Shown here: positions 16,079 to 24,319 of the stretch, in pieces
How positions within the stretch are numbered: position 1 is the stretch's first letter
How the letters are laid out: each line of letters starts with the position of its first letter
Assembly (NCBI RefSeq): GCF_003097135.1
Contig: NZ_QEQL01000004.1
Coordinates: 310,001 to 374,000 of the forward strand
Source of the DNA: Pseudomonas sp. URIL14HWK12:I12
GTDB lineage: Bacteria; Pseudomonadota; Gammaproteobacteria; Pseudomonadales; Pseudomonadaceae
DNA: 64,000 bases
Direction of reading: 5' to 3'
Translations under genes and position numbers: made by a program
The notes under the pieces: generated by a model
Databases searched by the model: none
The model's input: only the letters and a program-made list of their open reading frames with translations
Told to the model about the DNA's origin: nothing

Positions 16079-16106
16079 AAAAAACCGGCCTTCGAGCCGG
16101 TTTTTT
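16079..16106. terminator. Intrinsic terminator after amrZ
   Basis: AAAACCGGC, loop CTTCGA, GCCGGTTTTTT: a seven-base stem followed by a T run, preceded by an A run, so it can end both amrZ and the convergent mgtE, whose stop is at 16125. Confidence 0.88.
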
Positions 16107-16124
16107 CGTTATCGCTTCAACCTC

Positions 16125-17567
16125 CTAAATCAGGAATACGGTCGCCAGCCCCAAAAAGATGAAAAACCCGCCGCTATCGGTCATGGCGGTGATCATTACA
16201 CTGGAGCCCATGGCGGGATCGCGCCCTACCCTCGCCAGCGACATCGGGATAATAACCCCCATCAACGCCGCCAGCATAAGGTTGAGCGTCATGGCCGCAG
16301 TCATTACCACGCCCAGCGACCAGCTGTCATAGAGCAGCCAGGCGACCACCCCGATCACCCCGCCCCAGATAAGCCCGTTGAGCACAGCGACGCCCAACTC
16401 TTTCTTCATCAGCCGCTTGGTATTGCGAGGGCTGACCTGATCCAGCGCCATCGCCCGAACGATCATGGTGATGGTCTGGTTGCCCGAATTGCCACCGATG
16501 CCCGCCACGATTGGCATCAACGCAGCCAAGGCGACCAGATGTGCAATGGACTCTTCGAACAGCCCGATCACACGTGAGGCTATGAAAGCCGTGACCAAGT
16601 TGACCGCAAGCCACGACCACCGGTTGCGCAACGAACGCCAGACCGAGGCAAAGATGTCTTCCTCTTCACGAAGGCCGGCCATGTTCAGCACTTCGGTTTC
16701 GCTCTCTTCGCGTATCAGGTCGACCATCTCGTCGATGGTGAGGCGGCCGATCAAGCGGGCGTTCTTGTCGACCACTGGCGCCGAGATGAGGTCATAGCGC
16801 TCAAACGCCTGGGCTGCTTCGTAGGCGTCGGCGTCAGGGTGGAAAGTCACCGGGTCGCTGGCCATGACATCGGCAACTTGTTTGTCGGGGTCATTGACCA
16901 ACAGCCGCTTGATTGGCAGCACGCCCTTGAGCACGCCTTGATTGTCGACCACGAAGACTTTGTCAGTGTGCCCCGGCAGCTCGCGCAGCCGGCGCAGATA
17001 GCGCAGCACCACCTCCAGCGTGACGTCTTCGCGAATGGTCACCATCTCGAAGTCCATCAACGCGCCGACCTGGTCTTCCTCGTAGCTCAGCGCCGAGCGC
17101 ACTCGCTCGCGCTGCTGCGCATCGAGGCTTTCCATGAGCTCGTGAACGACGTCGCGGGGCAACTCCGGGGCGAGGTCGGCCAACTCGTCGGCGTCCATTT
17201 CGCGGGCGGCGGCGATGATTTCATGGTCGTCCATATCGGCGATGAGCGTTTCGCGCACCGCATCCGAAACTTCCAGCAGGATATCGCCATCGCGCTCCGC
17301 CTTGACCAACTGCCATACGGCAAGCCGATCTTCCAAGGGAAGCGCTTCGAGAATGTAGGCCACGTCTGCGGAGTGCAGGTCATCGAGCTTGCGTTGCAGC
17401 TCGACTTGGTTTTGCCGGTGAACCAGGTCATCGACGCGAGCCTGGTTCTGACCTTCCTGGCGATGAGTAAGGTCTTCCACGACGCGCTGGCGCTGCAGCA
17501 ACTCGGTGACTTGTGCCAGGCGATCCTGCAGGCTGTCCTGCAGTTTTTTGACTTCTACTTCGGTCAT
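16125..17567 (-). CDS. mgtE: Magnesium transporter MgtE
   Basis: MgtE is a Mg2+-gated Mg2+ channel of the inner membrane. From the ATG at 17565-17567 (MTEVEVKKLQDSLQDRLAQ), after a GGAG site, it has 480 residues. Residues about 45-160 form the Mg2+-sensing N domain (LHSADVAYILEALPLEDRL), about 165-290 two CBS domains (VFVVDNQGVLKGVLPIK, SAPVVDKNARLIGRL), then a plug helix and five membrane segments. The pore signature PIVAGIGGNSGNQT is intact. Single gene; no Mg2+ riboswitch was recognised in its short leader. Confidence 0.95.
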   Translation of the reverse strand: MTEVEVKKLQDSLQDRLAQVTELLQRQRVVEDLTHRQEGQNQARVDDLVHRQNQVELQRKLDDLHSADVAYILEALPLEDRLAVWQLVKAERDGDILLEVSDAVRETLIADMDDHEIIAAAREMDADELADLAPELPRDVVHELMESLDAQQRERVRSALSYEEDQVGALMDFEMVTIREDVTLEVVLRYLRRLRELPGHTDKVFVVDNQGVLKGVLPIKRLLVNDPDKQVADVMASDPVTFHPDADAYEAAQAFERYDLISAPVVDKNARLIGRLTIDEMVDLIREESETEVLNMAGLREEEDIFASVWRSLRNRWSWLAVNLVTAFIASRVIGLFEESIAHLVALAALMPIVAGIGGNSGNQTITMIVRAMALDQVSPRNTKRLMKKELGVAVLNGLIWGGVIGVVAWLLYDSWSLGVVMTAAMTLNLMLAALMGVIIPMSLARVGRDPAMGSSVMITAMTDSGGFFIFLGLATVFLI

Positions 17568-17888
17568 AGGCGTACTCCACTCCCAGCAGTGGACCACGCC
17601 GGGAGATCATTGAATCAATGCTGTGTAGGCGAAACGCTTGTTGAAACTTCTACTGGGGGTGTCCATGGAGGGTATTCCAGAGCCCCGGCGGGGCTGACGG
17701 CGGCAATGATACCTGCTCGGCGAACCAATGGCGAAAGAAAATTGGCGCAAAACAATCGCTTGCAGGCATAGCCGGCAGCGATGCGCGTGGGCCGGAATCA
17801 AATGGAAAAACATGCCTGCCAAGGCACCGCGGCTGAGCGCTACGCTAGTCAGCGAAGCGGTAGACCGTCATATCAGGGAGGATGTGCC
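17568..17888. other. Divergent intergenic region, mgtE and the gene at 17889
   Basis: No gene is visible in these 321 bases. It contains a perfect hairpin AGCCCC-GGC-GGGGCT at 17681-17695 without a T run, in the upstream part of the mgtE leader. No clear promoter pair or known riboswitch was recognised. Confidence 0.4.
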
Positions 17889-18215
17889 ATGCACTGGATG
17901 GTTTTTTTCGCAGGCCTGGTTGTGCCAAGTGACGTGCTGGGGCAGGTAGTTCAACGCTGCCCCGGCGAAAGCGGGCACGTGACCTATACATTCGGTGCCT
18001 GCCCCGACGGCACGGCGGGTGAATCGGTAAGAGCCTACAACCCCCCACCTGGAACCGTGGCGCCGCACCGGGTGAGTAACACGCCGAGGGTCGCAGTGCC
18101 GCTGGTGATCGTTGGGAACCCGGCACCGCAAGGGCCGCCTGCAGTGAAGCCGCCTAAACCCAAACTATCCAAAGCCAAGAGCAAGCGGCCGCGTTACCGC
18201 ACCATCGATCACTGA
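17889..18215 (+). CDS. Small exported protein, DUF4124-like
   Basis: 108 residues from the ATG at 17889 after a strong GGGAGG site. MHWMVFFAGLVVPSDVLGQ is a likely signal peptide. The next part, QRCPGESGHVTYTFGACPDG, with two cysteines around a short beta hairpin, resembles DUF4124-type periplasmic modules. The rest is Pro-rich and ends in a very basic tail (KPPKPKLSKAKSKRPR). Function is unknown. It overlaps the convergent yihY-like gene by seven bases. Confidence 0.68.
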   Translation: MHWMVFFAGLVVPSDVLGQVVQRCPGESGHVTYTFGACPDGTAGESVRAYNPPPGTVAPHRVSNTPRVAVPLVIVGNPAPQGPPAVKPPKPKLSKAKSKRPRYRTIDH

Positions 18216-19135
18216 CGCATGCCCACGGGCTGATGGGCCAGAGGATCGGCCACACCGTCTCCCTCGCCTTCCACCTTTTCGCCTTTGTCCTTACCCTCGG
18301 CAGACATGTGCTCGATCACCGCATTCATCTCCGCGCCAAGCAGCAGCACCGCGGCCGAAATGTAGAAGTACAGCAGCAGCACGATGATCGCCCCGATGCT
18401 GCCGTACATGGCGTTGTAGTTGGAAAAGCTCTTGACGTAGATCCCGAAGCCAACCGAAGCAATGATCCACACCACAACCGCCAGTACCGAACCGGGGGTT
18501 ATGAAGCGAAACTGCTGTTTAACGTCCGGCATCACGTAATAAATGAGCGCCACCGCCATCATCATCAACACCACGATCAGTGGCCAACGGGCCAGCGTCC
18601 AAAGCGTCACGATGAATTCTTCGATACCCAAGCGAGCGGCGATCCAATTCATCACCTGAGGGCCAAGGACCATCAACGCTGCAGCGCTGAGCAGCATGCC
18701 GGCCAGCCCCACGGTGTAGAGCACCGAGAGCGGCAAGCGCTTCCAAAGCGGGCGCTGCTCATTCACATCGTAGGCAGCGTTCATGGCGCTCATCAGCAAC
18801 CTCACGCCTGCCGAGGCCGTCCATAATGCAATCAGGATACCTACCGATAGCAGCCCGCCCTGGGACTGCTGCAGCTGATCGATCACCGGGTTGACCTGGT
18901 CGAGGGCCTGGGGCGGCAGTACCAAGGAAGATTGCATGCGCAGCCAACCGAAAAAGTCCGGAAGGTGCAGGAAACCAATCAAGGCAATCAGAAACAGCAG
19001 GAATGGAAACAGCGAAAAGAGCATCTGGTACGCCAATGCCGATGCGTAGGTGGGCATCTCGTCGTCGACGAATTCCTTGACGGTGCGCACCAGTACCTTG
19101 CCCAAAGGCAACTGTTTCATATCGGGAAAAATCAT
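18209..19135 (-). CDS. YihY/virulence factor BrkB family inner-membrane protein
   Basis: 308 residues from the ATG at 19133-19135 (MIFPDMKQLPLGKVLVRTV), preceded by a GGAAGG site. Six hydrophobic segments and motifs ASALAYQMLFSLFPFLLFLI, PLWKRLPLSVLYTV and YNAMYGSIGAIIVLLLYFYI identify the YihY/BrkB family (once called ribonuclease BN). The role in the family is not settled; envelope or transport functions have been suggested. The C-terminus is charged and Gly/Glu-rich. It is followed downstream, on the opposite strand, by the exported protein gene at 17889. Confidence 0.88.
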   Translation of the reverse strand: MIFPDMKQLPLGKVLVRTVKEFVDDEMPTYASALAYQMLFSLFPFLLFLIALIGFLHLPDFFGWLRMQSSLVLPPQALDQVNPVIDQLQQSQGGLLSVGILIALWTASAGVRLLMSAMNAAYDVNEQRPLWKRLPLSVLYTVGLAGMLLSAAALMVLGPQVMNWIAARLGIEEFIVTLWTLARWPLIVVLMMMAVALIYYVMPDVKQQFRFITPGSVLAVVVWIIASVGFGIYVKSFSNYNAMYGSIGAIIVLLLYFYISAAVLLLGAEMNAVIEHMSAEGKDKGEKVEGEGDGVADPLAHQPVGMRQ

Positions 19136-19226
19136 CCTGCCTTCCTCTTGCATTCCGGGTTTGCGCCCTTCTGACAGCACAACGGCCATCCCGGGATGGC
19201 CGCTGCTATTGCACCCGATCAGGGGG

Positions 19227-19406
19227 TCAGTGTTTACTGACCGCGTCCTTGACCTTGCCTTTCGTCTGCTGAGCTTCGCCTTTGATTTCCTGGGCCTTGC
19301 CCTTGGCCTGCAGCTCGGCACTGTCGGTAGCCTTGCCGACCCCTTGTTTCACTTTACCAGCCGCTTCGTTTGCCATGCCTTTGACTTTGTCTTTGGTGCC
19401 ACTCAT
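19227..19406 (-). CDS. CsbD family stress-response protein
   Basis: 59 residues from the ATG at 19404-19406 (MSGTKDKVKGMANEAAGKV) after a perfect AAGGAG site. The sequence is a run of Lys/Ala/Gly/Glu-rich repeats (KDKVKGMANEAAGKVKQGVG, KGKAQEIKGEAQQTKGKVKD) characteristic of CsbD-like proteins, abundant in stationary phase and stress. Molecular function is unknown; the sequence suggests an intrinsically disordered or two-helix protein. Single gene. Confidence 0.88.
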   Translation of the reverse strand: MSGTKDKVKGMANEAAGKVKQGVGKATDSAELQAKGKAQEIKGEAQQTKGKVKDAVSKH

Positions 19407-19526
19407 GAGTGAAACTCCTTTGTGGGGATTGAATGATTTCAATCGACATAAAGTTGACCCAGCGCAACGCTGGCAAGTTTCAACGGATATTCATCGCGGT
19501 GTTCGGGCCGACGAAGGGTAACCCCC

Positions 19527-20363
19527 TCAGCGCTTTTCGATTCGATCGTCAAGAATCACCAGATGCCCTTCTTTATAGAGCGAACCGATTGCCTTCTTGA
19601 AGTTGCCCTTGCTGACACCGAACAGGTCGGCGATCAACTGCGGATCGCTCTTGTCGCACACCATCAGTGTGCCGCCGCCCTGATTCAATTGCTCGAGGAT
19701 GCGCTGTTGCAGGTCACTACCGCTAGCTGCGCCGGGCGGCTGGAGGCTCAGCGAGATCTTGCCATCGGCGCGCACCTCGCGAATGTACCCCCGCTCGCGC
19801 GACCCTTTGCGCAGGAACTTGAACGCCTCATTTTTGTGAATGAGGCCCCAATGACGATGCTCGATGATGGCGTTGAACCCCAGGTCAGTCTTGCCCGTGA
19901 CGAGCAGGTCGACTGCTTGGCCTGGGGTGTAGTTCGCGGGGGTTTTGTCCAGGTAGCGGTCGACCCGCGCGCTGGCTGTGATGCGCCGGGTGCGTTGGTC
20001 GAGAAAGACATACACCACCACGTAGTCGCCGACGGCCGAGGGGTGTTTTTCTTCAGAGAAAGGAAGCAACAGGTCCTTGGGGAGCCCCCAATCCAGGAAC
20101 ACACCGATGGCATTGACCTGCACCACCTTGAGGCTGGCGAACTGGCCGACCTGAACCTTGGGTTTGGCAGTAGTGGCCAGCAGCCGGTCCTCACTGTCCA
20201 GGTAAACGAACACGTTGAGCCAGTCGTCCACCTCTATGGGAGTGCCCTTGGGCACGTATTTGTTCGGCAGCAGGATCTCGCCATCGGCGCCGCCATCCAG
20301 ATACAGGCCGAACTCGACGGCCTTGACCACTTGCAAACTGTTGAAACGCCCCACCAATGCCAT
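19527..20363 (-). CDS. CvfB-like S1 RNA-binding protein
   Basis: 278 residues from the ATG at 20361-20363 (MALVGRFNSLQVVKAVEFG), with GAGG upstream. Tandem S1/OB domains (residues about 1-65, 70-135 and 145-215; LKVVQVNAIGVFLDWGLPKD, LVTGKTDLGFNAIIE) are followed by a C-terminal winged helix (LIADLFGVSKGNFKKAIGSL). This is the arrangement of CvfB/YitL proteins, which bind RNA and influence virulence gene expression in Gram-positives. The role in Pseudomonas is not established. Single gene. Confidence 0.88.
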   Translation of the reverse strand: MALVGRFNSLQVVKAVEFGLYLDGGADGEILLPNKYVPKGTPIEVDDWLNVFVYLDSEDRLLATTAKPKVQVGQFASLKVVQVNAIGVFLDWGLPKDLLLPFSEEKHPSAVGDYVVVYVFLDQRTRRITASARVDRYLDKTPANYTPGQAVDLLVTGKTDLGFNAIIEHRHWGLIHKNEAFKFLRKGSRERGYIREVRADGKISLSLQPPGAASGSDLQQRILEQLNQGGGTLMVCDKSDPQLIADLFGVSKGNFKKAIGSLYKEGHLVILDDRIEKR

Positions 20364-20582
20364 GTCTTGGCTACCTCGTATACGATCCCGCACATTCTAC
20401 CTGTATATCCCCAGGCATGCCCGCAGCGACAGGAAATCAGGGTTCGCGTGCGCACCGGTGGTCGGCCCAGCGAAGCGGGTCGACGAACGGTAGCCAGCTA
20501 TGCAATTTCACCGGTATCCTGCAACCCGTCTATTTCGGGCCTGCCAACCGATTTCTTCAGGCGCAACAGCAGGAGCGAATGC

Positions 20583-21311
20583 ATGCCGAACCTTATCAAA
20601 CAATGGCCGTGGCTGGTGCTGAGCCTGGCAGCTCCCAGCCTTGCCCAGGCGCAGTTGCTTCAGCGCCAGCTCGGGGACTTCGACCTGACGCTGGGCACAA
20701 CCCCGTCACGCACCATGGCCCAGGGCCTGGTGAGCCCAAGTGCCGGCACCGCCGTGCACGGCGGCCTGGACCTCGCCCACGACAGCGGCTTCTACGTTGG
20801 CCAGTGGGCGCCGAGCCTTGGCCTGAGTGATGGCAGCACCCTTGAGCTGGACTCCTACGCCGGCTACAAACGTCGCCTTGGCCCTTCGCTGGGTTATGAG
20901 GTCGGGGTAATGAACTACGCCCGCCCTCAACTCGACAACGCCAGCAGCCATCAGCTGTTTGCCGGCTTGAGATTTCTGGGTACCCGTATTGGTGCGGCGC
21001 TGAGCGCGGCGAGCGAAACGCGCGCTGGCACCCTGTATGCCGATTTCGGGTCGTTGCCGCTATGGGGGGTGGGCCTCAGCATGAAGGTTACCCATTATCA
21101 ACTGGCCAGCCCTTACGCCCTCGACGGCGGCGGCCAGGTGGCTGCGTACAGCGATTGGTCAATGCAGCTGTCGCGCCCTTGGCGGGGCACCGACCTGAAT
21201 GTCAGCTGGAGCAATTCCGACCTCGACGGCCAGGGGTGCGCAGCGTATGCCGGGCATAACCCCGAATGCGGCAGCACGCTCATGCTGCGAGCTGCCCGCT
21301 CGTTCTTTTAA
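20583..21311 (+). CDS. TorF-like putative outer-membrane porin
   Basis: 242 residues from the ATG at 20583 after an AGGAG site. Residues 1-23 are a signal peptide (LVLSLAAPSLAQA). The mature part alternates hydrophobic and polar residues as in a beta barrel (GGLDLAHDSGFYVGQWAPSL, YAGYKRRLGPSLGYEVGVMN) and ends in a terminal phenylalanine (ARSFF), the outer-membrane insertion signal. It resembles the TorF/gcw_chp family of small porin-like proteins. Substrate is unknown. A hairpin and a lipoprotein gene follow. Confidence 0.8.
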   Translation: MPNLIKQWPWLVLSLAAPSLAQAQLLQRQLGDFDLTLGTTPSRTMAQGLVSPSAGTAVHGGLDLAHDSGFYVGQWAPSLGLSDGSTLELDSYAGYKRRLGPSLGYEVGVMNYARPQLDNASSHQLFAGLRFLGTRIGAALSAASETRAGTLYADFGSLPLWGVGLSMKVTHYQLASPYALDGGGQVAAYSDWSMQLSRPWRGTDLNVSWSNSDLDGQGCAAYAGHNPECGSTLMLRAARSFF

Positions 21312-21330
21312 CGGAACCCTGTCTCCGGTA

Positions 21331-21370
21331 AAGGCCTCTATGGCGGTGAACCTGCCGCCTGCGAGGCCTT
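21331..21370 (+). promoter_or_regulatory. Hairpin that covers the ribosome site of the lipoprotein gene
   Basis: AAGGCCTC (21331-21338) pairs with GAGGCCTT (21363-21370), and inside it GGCGG (21342-21346) pairs with CCGCC (21355-21359), separated by symmetric three-base internal loops and an eight-base loop. The GAGG at 21363-21366 is the ribosome site of the gene at 21374, so it is buried in the outer stem. This resembles an RNA thermometer or other translational switch; function is inferred. Confidence 0.55.
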
Positions 21371-21373
21371 GCC

Positions 21374-22252
21374 ATGCTGTACGCGCTGAGCCGGACACTG
21401 CTGTACCTCACTGCCCTGCTGGCGCTTGCCAGCTGCACCCGCCTTGACCTGGCCTATCGTAATCTGGACGTGCTCATTCCTTGGTCGCTCAGTGACTACC
21501 TGGACATGAACCGCCAGCAAAAACGTTGGCTCAACGAACAGCTCAAGGAGCAACTGCAGTGGCATTGCACCACGCAGCTGCCCGGCTACCTGCCATGGAT
21601 CGATCGATTCCAGGCCATGGTGCGTGAAGGCTCGGCAAGTGATGCGCAGTTGCAGGCTCTGACACATGACGCCGAGCTGGCAGTGAAACAGGTGGCGCAA
21701 CAGATCACCCCCTCTGCGGTGCAATTGCTACAAGGGCTGAGTGACGAGCAGGTGGCGACCTTGCGCCAGGCATTTACCGATGACCTTGCAAAACGCCGAA
21801 AGGCGTTGGTGCAGCCGCCATTGGCGGAACAGATCGACGAACGCGCCGAACGCATGCAGGACCGCCTTAAACCCTGGATCGGAAAACTCAATGACGCCCA
21901 GCGAACATCGGTTCGCGCCTGGTCGAGCCAGCTTGGGGCTCAAAATCGCGCATGGATGGACAATCGTGAACACTGGCAGACCTTGCTACTGGCCGCCCTG
22001 GAGCAGCGCCACCAACCTGGCTTCGCCGACCGCATTGGGCAGCTGCTCCAGGAGCGCAGAGCGCTATGGACCAACGATTACCGCGTGGCGTGGAACGCTA
22101 CTGAGTTGGCTACACGCCAACTGATCATCGCGCTGCTTTCGACCAGCACATCCGAGCAGCGCATACAGTTGCTGAGCCGGCTTGAAAAGCTCAAAAGCGA
22201 TTTCTCTGAGCTGGAATGCTTCAAATCCGCACGCAAGGCCGATGACGTGTAA
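21374..22252 (+). CDS. DUF6279-type lipoprotein
   Basis: 292 residues with a lipoprotein signal (LLYLTALLALASC, lipobox LASC, Cys22). The mature protein is almost all helical and rich in Arg, Gln and Leu, starting TRLDLAYRNLDVLIPWSLSDYLDMN, the conserved block of DUF6279 lipoproteins common in pseudomonads. Function is unknown; it is probably anchored to the outer membrane facing the periplasm. Translation may be controlled by the hairpin just upstream. It follows the porin-like gene by 62 bases on the same strand. Confidence 0.85.
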   Translation: MLYALSRTLLYLTALLALASCTRLDLAYRNLDVLIPWSLSDYLDMNRQQKRWLNEQLKEQLQWHCTTQLPGYLPWIDRFQAMVREGSASDAQLQALTHDAELAVKQVAQQITPSAVQLLQGLSDEQVATLRQAFTDDLAKRRKALVQPPLAEQIDERAERMQDRLKPWIGKLNDAQRTSVRAWSSQLGAQNRAWMDNREHWQTLLLAALEQRHQPGFADRIGQLLQERRALWTNDYRVAWNATELATRQLIIALLSTSTSEQRIQLLSRLEKLKSDFSELECFKSARKADDV

Positions 22253-22397
22253 ACGCCTTAATCTTCCGACTTGTCAAAACGAAGGCTCCACGCTGGCCGT
22301 TTACACATTCGGCTCCTCTGGCAGGCCCACTGTACGAGCCGTGCGGCATTAGGCACACTGGCCCTGCGGTTTTCACGACCCCGCCTGCGGAGCCTCC

Positions 22398-23504
22398 ATG
22401 CCTGACCGACACATGCCCCCTGCCCTGCGCTTCATGCTCGCCGCCCGGCGCATGGAATTGAGCAGCCTGGAAGGCTTGGCCCTGACCTGTGAGCTGGTAA
22501 CGCGGATATGCCAACTGGTGCATGCTCTGCAGCGCGAGCGCGGTTATTCGAATCTCTATCTGGGCAAGCCCGACCACGTGCACCTGAACCAGCTACATCG
22601 CCTGAGCGAGGACGCACAGCTCATCGAGCAGGCGGTGTGCGCCCGGTTCGAGGCGATGGGGCTAGACACCACGGGCGCCGTAGACTGCGCGCGGTTATTC
22701 AACCGCATCGCCTTTGTGCTGCAGAGCCTGCAGGCGCTGCCGCCGTTGCGTCGGCGCATCCGCGAGCGGCGGCTGGAGCCGCATCAAGCCGTGGTCGGGC
22801 TGACTCAGATGATCGATAGTTTGCTGGCGGTGGTGCGAGAAGCCGCCAACAGTGCCAGCGACCCGGCGATCACTCGGCAACTGGTGGCGCTGTTTACCTT
22901 CATGCAGGGCAAAGAACTTGCCGGCCAGGAACGTGCTACCGGCGTAGCCGGCTTCATCGCTGGCTGGTTCGATGCTGCCCTGCATGCCCGTATGGATGAA
23001 CTCGGCCACGCGCAAGCACGATGCTTCGACACCTTCGTTCGTTTCGCCTCGGAACGCGCCCTCGCGTTATGGGAGGCTCAGGCTGTAAGCGAAAACACCG
23101 AGCAGTTCGAGGCGTTGCGCATTGTGGCGCTACAGTCCACTGAACAGGCGCAGGTCGATGTAGGCTTTTCGGAACTGTGGTTCGACCTGTGCACCCAGCG
23201 CCTCGACGCGTTGCACGGTATCGAGCAAGCGCTGACACAAGCGCTGGCGCACCTCTGCCAACGCAGCATCGCCGCCGCCCGCAGCGACCTGGAGAACCAC
23301 CGCTTGCTGCTGGGGCGCCTGGCGCTGCTCGATGCAGACCCGCCGCAGCCTCCCGGCGCGCTGGCTAGCGAACCTGGCGTGCTAGTGGATGCACTGGCTT
23401 CAGGCGGCTCGGTGCTGGACCTGCTCCGGGCACAGGCGCAGCGCTTGGCCAAGGTTACCGAGGAACTCGAAAAAGCCCGCAGCCCGCTGACAGCCCACCC
23501 GTAG
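22398..23504 (+). CDS. NIT (nitrate/nitrite-sensing) domain protein without output domain
   Basis: 368 residues after a GGAG site. Residues about 10-300 match the NIT helical sensor domain (LVHALQRERGYSNLYLG, LFTFMQGKELAGQERATGVAGFIAG, the conserved QxxKExxGxER pattern seen here as QGKELAGQER). In NasR-like regulators the NIT domain is followed by an RNA-binding ANTAR domain. Here the protein ends shortly after a coiled coil (LLRAQAQRLAKVTEELEKAR), exactly where ANTAR would begin, and none is found in the 15 bases before the next gene. It may be a truncated NasR-type antiterminator or a sensor acting through a partner. No transmembrane segment. Confidence 0.78.
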   Translation: MPDRHMPPALRFMLAARRMELSSLEGLALTCELVTRICQLVHALQRERGYSNLYLGKPDHVHLNQLHRLSEDAQLIEQAVCARFEAMGLDTTGAVDCARLFNRIAFVLQSLQALPPLRRRIRERRLEPHQAVVGLTQMIDSLLAVVREAANSASDPAITRQLVALFTFMQGKELAGQERATGVAGFIAGWFDAALHARMDELGHAQARCFDTFVRFASERALALWEAQAVSENTEQFEALRIVALQSTEQAQVDVGFSELWFDLCTQRLDALHGIEQALTQALAHLCQRSIAAARSDLENHRLLLGRLALLDADPPQPPGALASEPGVLVDALASGGSVLDLLRAQAQRLAKVTEELEKARSPLTAHP

Positions 23505-23519
23505 CGAGGTGTTCAACGA

Positions 23520-24059
23520 TCAGTTGCCCCTCCAAGCCAGTGAAAGGGTGGGAGGTCGATGATACTGGCCGGCGTTGAGGGTCAGGCACCATGCTTGTGC
23601 CTGGGTGGGCAGGTCAGCGCCGCAGGGGCGGCCGATCGGCGAGAACCCAAGGGCAGCGTGCAACGGGTGGTCATGATCATGGCCATACGGCAGGGCCACA
23701 TACAGCGCGAGAAACCCCTCCTCTGCCAACGCCTGGATCAATGCTTTGTATAACGTCTCGGCAATCATGGCCTGCCCGGGGCCGGGCAATGCATGCACGT
23801 GCACATCCACCGACCAGCGCAGCCCCAGCCCGGCTCGGTGCGCACTCGCCCAGGCCAGCCCCTGTACCGCGCCTTCGGCAGGCGCCTGGGCTACCAGGAA
23901 CGGATAGCGCCCCAAGGTGGCTTCTATCAGAGCGCCGGTACCGATTTCGCTGTGCGGGATTTCGACGGCTAGCGCCATAGCGCTGCCGGGGTGAGCGAGA
24001 ACCTGCCAGGCCGCTGCCCGGTCGGCCAGGAGCGCCGGGCGTATCGTTGAAAAGGTCAT
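23520..24059 (-). CDS. GNAT family N-acetyltransferase
   Basis: 179 residues from the ATG at 24057-24059 (MTFSTIRPALLADRAAAWQ) after a GGAG site. The N-terminal IRPALLADRAAAWQVL and the following EIGTGALIEATLGRYPFLVA segment match the phosphinothricin-acetyltransferase-like GNAT subgroup. The usual Q/R-x-x-G-x-A acetyl-CoA loop appears only weakly, near LPGPGQAMIAETLYKAL, and the C-terminus keeps ALYVALPYGHDHDHPLHAALGFSPIG. Substrate unknown. It lies convergent with the NIT gene (15-base gap). Confidence 0.75.
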   Translation of the reverse strand: MTFSTIRPALLADRAAAWQVLAHPGSAMALAVEIPHSEIGTGALIEATLGRYPFLVAQAPAEGAVQGLAWASAHRAGLGLRWSVDVHVHALPGPGQAMIAETLYKALIQALAEEGFLALYVALPYGHDHDHPLHAALGFSPIGRPCGADLPTQAQAWCLTLNAGQYHRPPTLSLAWRGN

Positions 24060-24074
24060 ACCAAGAACTCCGCC

Positions 24075-24136
24075 TTGAATACATGGCGCGGGCCGTCCTG
24101 GGCTTGCCATTGAATACTTTTGAATCGAGTTTGAAT
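24075..24136. promoter_or_regulatory. Repeated TTGAAT words upstream of the GNAT gene
   Basis: TTGAAT occurs at 24075-24080, 24110-24115, 24120-24125 and 24131-24136, all in one orientation. The last three are spaced 10 and 11 bases apart, one helical turn. They lie 16-77 bases upstream of the GNAT start and 180-245 bases upstream of glcD. They could be binding sites of a regulator of either gene. This rests on pattern only. Confidence 0.35.
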
Positions 24137-24319
24137 CCAACTTTTAGGGTAATACAACCCCGGGCGGATGTTCGGCACTGACCTGAATCAAAAGTGCTGC
24201 ACAATGGCATGCAAGGTGCTGGCATTGTGACAGCCATCACACTGCGATTGGACAACCGCCCATAGGGCAGCCATCTTCAGATGCACGACTATAAAGAAGC
24301 CAAGCCTGAAGCCGCGCCG

